DNA of 64,000 nt from Paenibacillus caseinilyticus. Lineage in GTDB: Bacteria; Bacillota; Bacilli; Paenibacillales; NBRC-103111. Location: positions 1 through 64,000 of the forward strand of contig NZ_JAQAGY010000009.1 in assembly GCF_027533645.1 (NCBI RefSeq), written 5' to 3'. The notes under the pieces are model-generated. The model was given only the letters and a program-made list of their open reading frames with translations. It did not search any database and was not told the DNA's origin. Positions within the stretch are counted from its first letter, which is position 1; every line of letters begins with the position of its first letter. This document shows, piece by piece, positions 60,309-64,000 of this stretch. Position numbers and translations under genes: made by a program.

Positions 60309-60548
60309 TCTTGGGCCTGCCCGCCAGCGTACCCAAGGAAGTATATGTTTTACTGTGAAGATTAAAGAGGATCCGCCAGCTGCTGCCTTCTCCTCTGAGG
60401 CGCCCGTGTAAGCTATCGGCGGTGAGCTGCCACCTGATAAGACGGAAGAGAGTCTTAAACAGATAAGTCTTCCGATGCTCCGCTCCTTCCGGCGCGAAAC
60501 AGAATCCAGCCAAGCCTTGGGACAGCTCAGCGCAGCTTGCACAGCAAC

Positions 60549-60592
60549 AAAAGCCCGGTATCTCCCTAAGGCAAGGAAGATATCGGGCTTTC
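60549..60592 (-). terminator. Terminator of the small-ORF/EamA unit
   Basis: Minus strand AAAGCCCGATATC pairs with GATACCGGGCTTT (one G-U) and is followed by TGTT; T-rich on both sides, so it may also act on the plus strand. Confidence 0.75.
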
Positions 60593-60653
60593 ATTCGGCT
60601 GCACACAGCATCTGCTGCGGGTGCCGGCTGGGTGTTGCTCAAGCTGCCGCGTC

Positions 60654-60812
60654 CTATTGTTGGTTATTCGTGCTGTCGGATTGGTTCTCGGAGAACACCT
60701 GCGCCGCTTCTTCAGCGGAGAATTCCGTATCGTTCTCGCCGGAGACAGGCAGTTTGTTGAGTTCCGTGGACTGTACTTCCGATTTGGACACTTGATTCCG
60801 TTCGTTAGCCAT
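60654..60812 (-). CDS. Small acidic protein, unknown
   Basis: 52 residues: MANERNQVSKSEVQSTELNK, LPVSGENDTEFSAEEAAQVF, ending SENQSDSTNNQQ. ATG 60812 follows AAGGAGG at optimal spacing. Hydrophilic and acidic, no Cys. The frame is open upstream through a cysteine-rich stretch, so a longer product is conceivable, but the ribosome site argues for this start. Not recognised. Terminator 60 bases downstream. Confidence 0.6.
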   Translation of the reverse strand: MANERNQVSKSEVQSTELNKLPVSGENDTEFSAEEAAQVFSENQSDSTNNQQ

Positions 60813-60814
60813 GG

Positions 60815-60991
60815 GAGCACCTCCTTCCTTAAAATGACAACATCCGTTATCATTCCACAGGACAGGATTGTTTATGCAGCGATTGCGGTGCTCGCAGGTC
60901 ATGCCGCAGCGCATCTCCACAGGATTGTTAAGGCAGCGCTGCAGTGCGGAGCAGCAGGACCTGCCCTTGGCCGGGATCCGGAATTCCAGCT
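60815..60991 (-). other. Cysteine-rich open frame with a 19-residue repeat
   Basis: In frame with, and directly before, the small acidic gene. It reads SCCSALQRCLNNPVEMRCGM, TCEHRNRCINNPVLWNDNGC, CHFKEGG. The words RCLNNPV and RCINNPV are 19 codons apart; the DNA shows two copies of a 20-base word (60862-60881 and 60919-60938) differing at two bases, 57 bases apart. Eight Cys in about 45 residues. A ribosome site GGAGGCGGAGG lies at the end of the EamA gene, but the only suitably placed codon is CTG. Could be a metal-binding peptide using a rare start, an N-terminal extension, or a chance duplication. Confidence 0.35.
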
Positions 60992-60994
60992 GCG

Positions 60995-62035
60995 CTACTT
61001 CCTCCGCCTCCCCGGCAGATTCGTCCCCACCACGCCCAGCAGGATCAGCGCCGCCCCGACGAAGTGGTAGTAATGGAGCTCTTCCTTCAGGATCAGCGCC
61101 CCAGCGGCTATCGTTACCAGCGTAGAGAGATGGCTGAAGACACTCACCTTCGACGCCTCGAGCTTCGACAAAGCATACGTATTGAGCATCGACGTCACCA
61201 TCGAGGATAAGACCCCGAGGTACAGCACGGCCGCAAGGAACGGCAGGCTCCCCAGCGGTTCGAAGTACGCCGGCAGCGTTCCCTCCATGGCGTGGCGACC
61301 GGCGGACATGACGCCAAAGAATACAAAGCCGATCAGCGTCATCGCGAAGGTCATCTCCATGACCGTGAAGCGCTTCGCCATCCGCCGGGCCATCACGCTG
61401 TACGCCGCAAGGCAGCCCGCGGACAGCAGGATCAGCACCGTTCCGAGGACCGCTCCCGAGCCGACGGCAGCCCCCTTCATTACGAAGATGTAGACCACGC
61501 CGGCAGCCGACAGGAGAATGAACAGTACCTGCCGGATGCCGGTATATTCCTTCAGCACTACAGCCGCGAGCAGCGCAGTGAAGATCGGAACCGTCGCATG
61601 AATGATGCCTGCTTCCGACGAGGAACTGTATGCCAGGCCGAACGCCTGGAAGGCAAAGAACAGCGAAGGGTACAGCAGCGCTAAGGGCAGCAGCGCGATC
61701 ATCTCCCGGGGACGGATCTTCACCCGGATCCATCCCGCGGCCGCAGCGAATACCAGCACAGCGAACGAAGCCGTAAAGCGATGCGACAAGGTATCGAGCG
61801 GATGTGCCGTTTCGAGCGCGATCTTGACGAACAGGAACGAGAAGCCGACAATCACCGCATTGCCGACCGCCGCCAGGTAAGCCCAGCCCTCCTTCCCCGT
61901 ACCCGCCGGTGCCCTCTTGGCAGCCCTCATGTCATCGCTCACGGAGCCTCCGGCCTCCCCGGGCCCGCCATCTGGTCCCTCTGCCGTCAAGGTCCTTCCT
62001 CCCGTTGTCCTCTCCCCCGCCTCTGAATCTCTCAT
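60995..62035 (-). CDS. EamA/DMT family transporter
   Basis: 346 residues from ATG 62035 (GGAGG seven bases upstream; frame open to 62167). After a charged N-terminal tail of about 45 residues, ten membrane helices in two EamA halves (AYLAAVGNAVIVGFSFLFVK; VLGTVLILLSAGCLAAYSVM). Typical SSSSEAGIIHATVPIFTALL. An exporter of amino-acid-like or drug-like compounds. Same strand as the following small ORFs and upstream of them; possibly one transcript. Confidence 0.88.
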   Translation of the reverse strand: MRDSEAGERTTGGRTLTAEGPDGGPGEAGGSVSDDMRAAKRAPAGTGKEGWAYLAAVGNAVIVGFSFLFVKIALETAHPLDTLSHRFTASFAVLVFAAAAGWIRVKIRPREMIALLPLALLYPSLFFAFQAFGLAYSSSSEAGIIHATVPIFTALLAAVVLKEYTGIRQVLFILLSAAGVVYIFVMKGAAVGSGAVLGTVLILLSAGCLAAYSVMARRMAKRFTVMEMTFAMTLIGFVFFGVMSAGRHAMEGTLPAYFEPLGSLPFLAAVLYLGVLSSMVTSMLNTYALSKLEASKVSVFSHLSTLVTIAAGALILKEELHYYHFVGAALILLGVVGTNLPGRRRK

Positions 62036-62172
62036 ATCCTTGCCTCCCCCGCAGCTTCTTCTCTTTCCAATACCGCCTAATCGTAACCCGCTTAGGGGAA
62101 TACTGCCATATGGAAAAGAGAGATCTGTACCGATACAGATTCCAGCGCGGGAGATGGACGCGGACACTTTTC

Positions 62173-63156
62173 TTATGCGGGCTCTGCGCCCCCTCCGAGT
62201 CGTTCCATGAAGGTCCGGAACATCCGGTCCGAGAGATACGGAAGAGCTTCATGGCCGAACTCATGGTACACAAGCAGTTCTTTCTCCGAACGGATTTTGT
62301 TGTAAGCGGCGAATTGGGTGGACGGAGGACACACGGTATCGGTCAACCCGGTAACCCACAGCACCTGGGCGCGAATACGGTCCGCCAGGTTCTGAATATC
62401 GATATATCCGAGCTTGCGGAACAGCTCCTCTTCCCGGACATGGTGGGGATCGAAGAACCGGAAGAAGTATACAAGCTCTTCATAGGCCGTCGTCGCAACA
62501 CCGGTCTGCCAGGCCCGCTTGAAGTCCGAGAGGAACGGATAGACAGGCACGGCTGCGCGCACGCGGGGTTCCAGCGCCGCGCAGGCCGTCGCTAGGGCAC
62601 CGCCCTGGGAATAGCCGTACACGCCGATCCGCTCCGGATCGACCGTATCCATCGACATCAGGATCCGGACCGTCTGTACCGTATCCAGGAACACGTTCCG
62701 ATAATAGAGCCGGTCCGGGTCCGGATCGTCCAGCCCGCGGATGATATGCCCCCGGATGGTCGTCCCCTTCACCGTCAAGTTATCCTGCGAGTCCCCTCCC
62801 TGTCCCCGGCAGTCCATGCCGATGACCGTGAACCCGTGGGCGGCATAGCCGACCTTCTCCATCCAGTCCCCGCTGTCGCAGGCATAGCCGTGGAATATGG
62901 CAAGCCCCGGACCCGAAACCTGCGTCCGCTTCGGTCTGGCAAGCTTGCAGTGCACCCTCGCCCCCCCGACTCCCGTGAAATAGAGATGGAAGCAATCGAC
63001 CAGCGGTGTTCCGAAGTCCGCCGGCACGAGCTCATAGGCCAGAGACTGCCGCTCCAACTCGCCGAGCCCCCTCTGCCAATAGGCATCAAAATCATCCGGC
63101 TTCGGACTGCTCCCCCGATATATAAGCAACTCGGCTAATGACATGTCGGCCGCCAT
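62173..63156 (-). CDS. CE7 acetyl-xylan esterase / cephalosporin-C deacetylase
   Basis: 327 residues from ATG 63156 (GTG 63159 and ATG 63144 also possible). Alpha/beta hydrolase of the CE7 family: GxSxG in GVYGYSQGGALATA, oxyanion-side DCRGQGGDS and RGxxR-type GHIIRGLDD, catalytic Asp in WVTGLTDTVCPPST and His in YHEFGHEALP. No signal peptide, as usual for CE7, so it removes acetyl groups from imported xylo-oligosaccharides in the cytoplasm. Close to the xylanase gene, giving a xylan-use block. Confidence 0.92.
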   Translation of the reverse strand: MAADMSLAELLIYRGSSPKPDDFDAYWQRGLGELERQSLAYELVPADFGTPLVDCFHLYFTGVGGARVHCKLARPKRTQVSGPGLAIFHGYACDSGDWMEKVGYAAHGFTVIGMDCRGQGGDSQDNLTVKGTTIRGHIIRGLDDPDPDRLYYRNVFLDTVQTVRILMSMDTVDPERIGVYGYSQGGALATACAALEPRVRAAVPVYPFLSDFKRAWQTGVATTAYEELVYFFRFFDPHHVREEELFRKLGYIDIQNLADRIRAQVLWVTGLTDTVCPPSTQFAAYNKIRSEKELLVYHEFGHEALPYLSDRMFRTFMERLGGGAEPA

Positions 63157-63334
63157 CACCCCAACAACCCCTTTTTGTTATTATTGTTATATTAACATTA
63201 TGATATTTCTCTATCAAAATAACAAAAAATAATGAACATTACCAGACTTCGGTGGAAAGAGAATCGGACCTGCTGCCACTATGCACACTTGTACACTCAC
63301 AGGCGCTAGGCAGGGCCAGGCCCTGCGATGGCTG
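63157..63334. other. Upstream region of the esterase gene
   Basis: AT-rich segment with TTAATATAACAATAATAAC-like sequence around 63175-63210 that can hold the esterase promoter. No gene seen. Confidence 0.4.
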
Positions 63335-63420
63335 TTGCGTAGGGGGTGTTGCTGCATATGGAGAGTTGTTCGTATGGAGTTTTGTCACGCAGGGAGTGCT
63401 TTTGCCCACAGGGAATGCGG
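63335..63420 (+). repeat. Degenerate short tandem repeat array
   Basis: About five units of 14-19 bases with the pattern TTG(Y)NN-(Y)A(K)GGAG: TTGCGTAGGGGG (63335), TTGCTGCATATGGAGAG (63349), TTGTTCGTATGGAGTT (63366), TTGTCACGCAGGGAGTG (63382), TTTGCCCACAGGGAATG (63401). Not coding in any convincing frame. Such degenerate intergenic arrays may recur elsewhere in the genome. Confidence 0.5.
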
Positions 63421-63464
63421 CCGAACAGCCTTCTCCTCTTCACGTAGTCCTCCCCTTCAGTAGG

Positions 63465-63503
63465 AAACGAAAGGCCCCCGGGCCCTATATGCCCGGAAGC
63501 CTT
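63465..63503 (-). terminator. Terminator of the right-edge secreted protein gene
   Basis: Minus strand AAGGCTTCCGGGC pairs with GCCCGGGGGCCTT (two mismatched positions), followed by TCGTTTCC. About 15 bases after the stop codon. Confidence 0.6.
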
Positions 63504-63518
63504 CCGCATCGTTCATGC

Positions 63519-64000
63519 TTATGGTGTGGCCGCGCCACCCGAAATCCGTACGTCGTCAAGATAGGCGTGAGCCGTGCCCTCCCCGGTGAAGCCCTCGAAT
63601 TTCAGGCCGACCGCCTTGACGCTGCGGAGATCCGCGATGCCGGCCAGAGGCAGCGATATCGTCTGAAACCCGCTTGAGTCCACCCCGACCAGCCCGCTGT
63701 CGTTCCAGGACCAGGCATCTCCCGACTTGATGTACAACCGGACCTTGGCTGTACCGCCCGACAGCTTGACCTTCGCGCTCAGCGCATCTGCCGAACGCAA
63801 GTCCAGATTCCCGAACTTGACGAGTTCGAAGTCCGACCCCGTCAGGGAGAACTCCGTGCTCAGAGCATGCGTGCCTTCCGCGTAAGCATCTGCCGTCACG
63901 GTGGCGGCGCCGGCCCCCGCGTTGTTCACATCCACGGTCCACCCCTGCGCATCGGTCTCGAAGCCGTACAGGAGACCCGGCAGCGCAGGCCCACTGCCCG
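63519..64000 (-). CDS. Carbohydrate-binding C-terminal domain of a secreted protein (runs off right edge)
   Basis: About 160 residues to the edge, no start inside the window. The visible part is one beta-sandwich module: GLLYGFETDAQGWTVDVNNA, SLTGSDFELVKFGNLDLRSA, KVRLYIKSGDAWSWNDSGLV, GEGTAHAYLDDVRISGG. Opening YGFETDAQGW and closing AYLDDVRIS are typical of CBM modules (CBM4/16/22/27-like) at the C-terminus of Paenibacillus mannanases or xylanases. The catalytic domain lies beyond base 64000, so specificity is unknown. Confidence 0.75.
   Translation of the reverse strand, partial: GSGPALPGLLYGFETDAQGWTVDVNNAGAGAATVTADAYAEGTHALSTEFSLTGSDFELVKFGNLDLRSADALSAKVKLSGGTAKVRLYIKSGDAWSWNDSGLVGVDSSGFQTISLPLAGIADLRSVKAVGLKFEGFTGEGTAHAYLDDVRISGGAATP

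Noticed and set aside
60654-61733. 359-codon minus frame overlapping the EamA gene
   Set aside because: Upstream two thirds are a shifted-frame shadow of the EamA gene; only the last part (small acidic gene, perhaps the Cys-rich stretch) is supported.
63335-63420. Possible CRISPR array
   Set aside because: Units of 14-19 bases with variable sequence and no constant repeat-spacer structure; no cas genes.

Overview
The window reads as a chromosomal segment of a high-GC Paenibacillus-like Firmicute; the gene content and base composition would suit the P. mucilaginosus group, but this is inference from sequence character only. Pointers are strong AGGAGG-type ribosome sites with many GTG/TTG starts, an isoleucine T-box, a perfect CcpA cre box, S-layer homology and dockerin domains, many AraC regulators, and a multidomain xylanase. 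No rRNA, tRNA, CRISPR array or replication origin was seen.

Layout. 1-0.3 kb: the 5' part of an IS1182-type transposase runs off the left edge. 0.4-5 kb: KdgT-type permease, an orphan TctC-type binding lipoprotein and a large membrane AraC regulator. 5.2-7.8 kb: S-layer-homology protein plus S41 protease. 8-12.7 kb: a DinB/YfiT remnant, proline dehydrogenase, methyltransferase, secreted SH3-like protein, and a UreH-like nickel transporter whose promoter carries a NikR-type palindrome. 12.9-16.8 kb: DUF6509 protein and a T-box-controlled isoleucyl-tRNA synthetase of the IleS2 type. 16.9-20 kb: DUF2975/HTH pair, DUF5648 repeat protein, alpha/beta hydrolase. 20.4-27.6 kb: a central-carbon block with overlapping gapB-pckA (gluconeogenesis) and a citrate module: a small Cys4 protein gene coupled to citM, divergent from the citST-like two-component genes. 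27.6-31.2 kb: MFS pump with divergent TetR and a perfect 13-1-13 operator, then NrnB nuclease. 31.3-35.2 kb: a one-strand cluster of a DUF1796 putative cysteine peptidase, two DUF2642 proteins and two glycosyltransferases, perhaps a surface or spore-coat glycosylation locus. 35-49.5 kb: accessory region with a second MFS/TetR pair, aminoglycoside-phosphotransferase-like kinase, MarR/EamA pair, ROK/MFS pair, MATE/WYL pair, small unknown proteins and three gene remnants. 49.5-57 kb: protein phosphatase, and two sugar-type loci (PhyH plus TIM-barrel isomerase next to an AraC regulator; ThuA plus SDR next to an AraC regulator), and DUF2203. 57-64 kb: a xylan/hemicellulose block with a CBM22-CBM22-GH10-CBM9-CBM9 xylanase under a cre box, an EamA transporter followed by small ORFs, a CE7 acetyl-xylan esterase, and the C-terminus of another secreted carbohydrate-binding protein cut by the right edge.

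The recurring pattern is a transporter or enzyme beside its own regulator with a readable palindromic operator. The most interesting less-described items are the Cys4 gene coupled to citM, a cysteine-rich 19-residue repeat frame after the EamA gene, the DUF1796/DUF2642/glycosyltransferase cluster, the NikR-type site, the repeated words upstream of gapB, and a degenerate intergenic repeat array near 63.4 kb.
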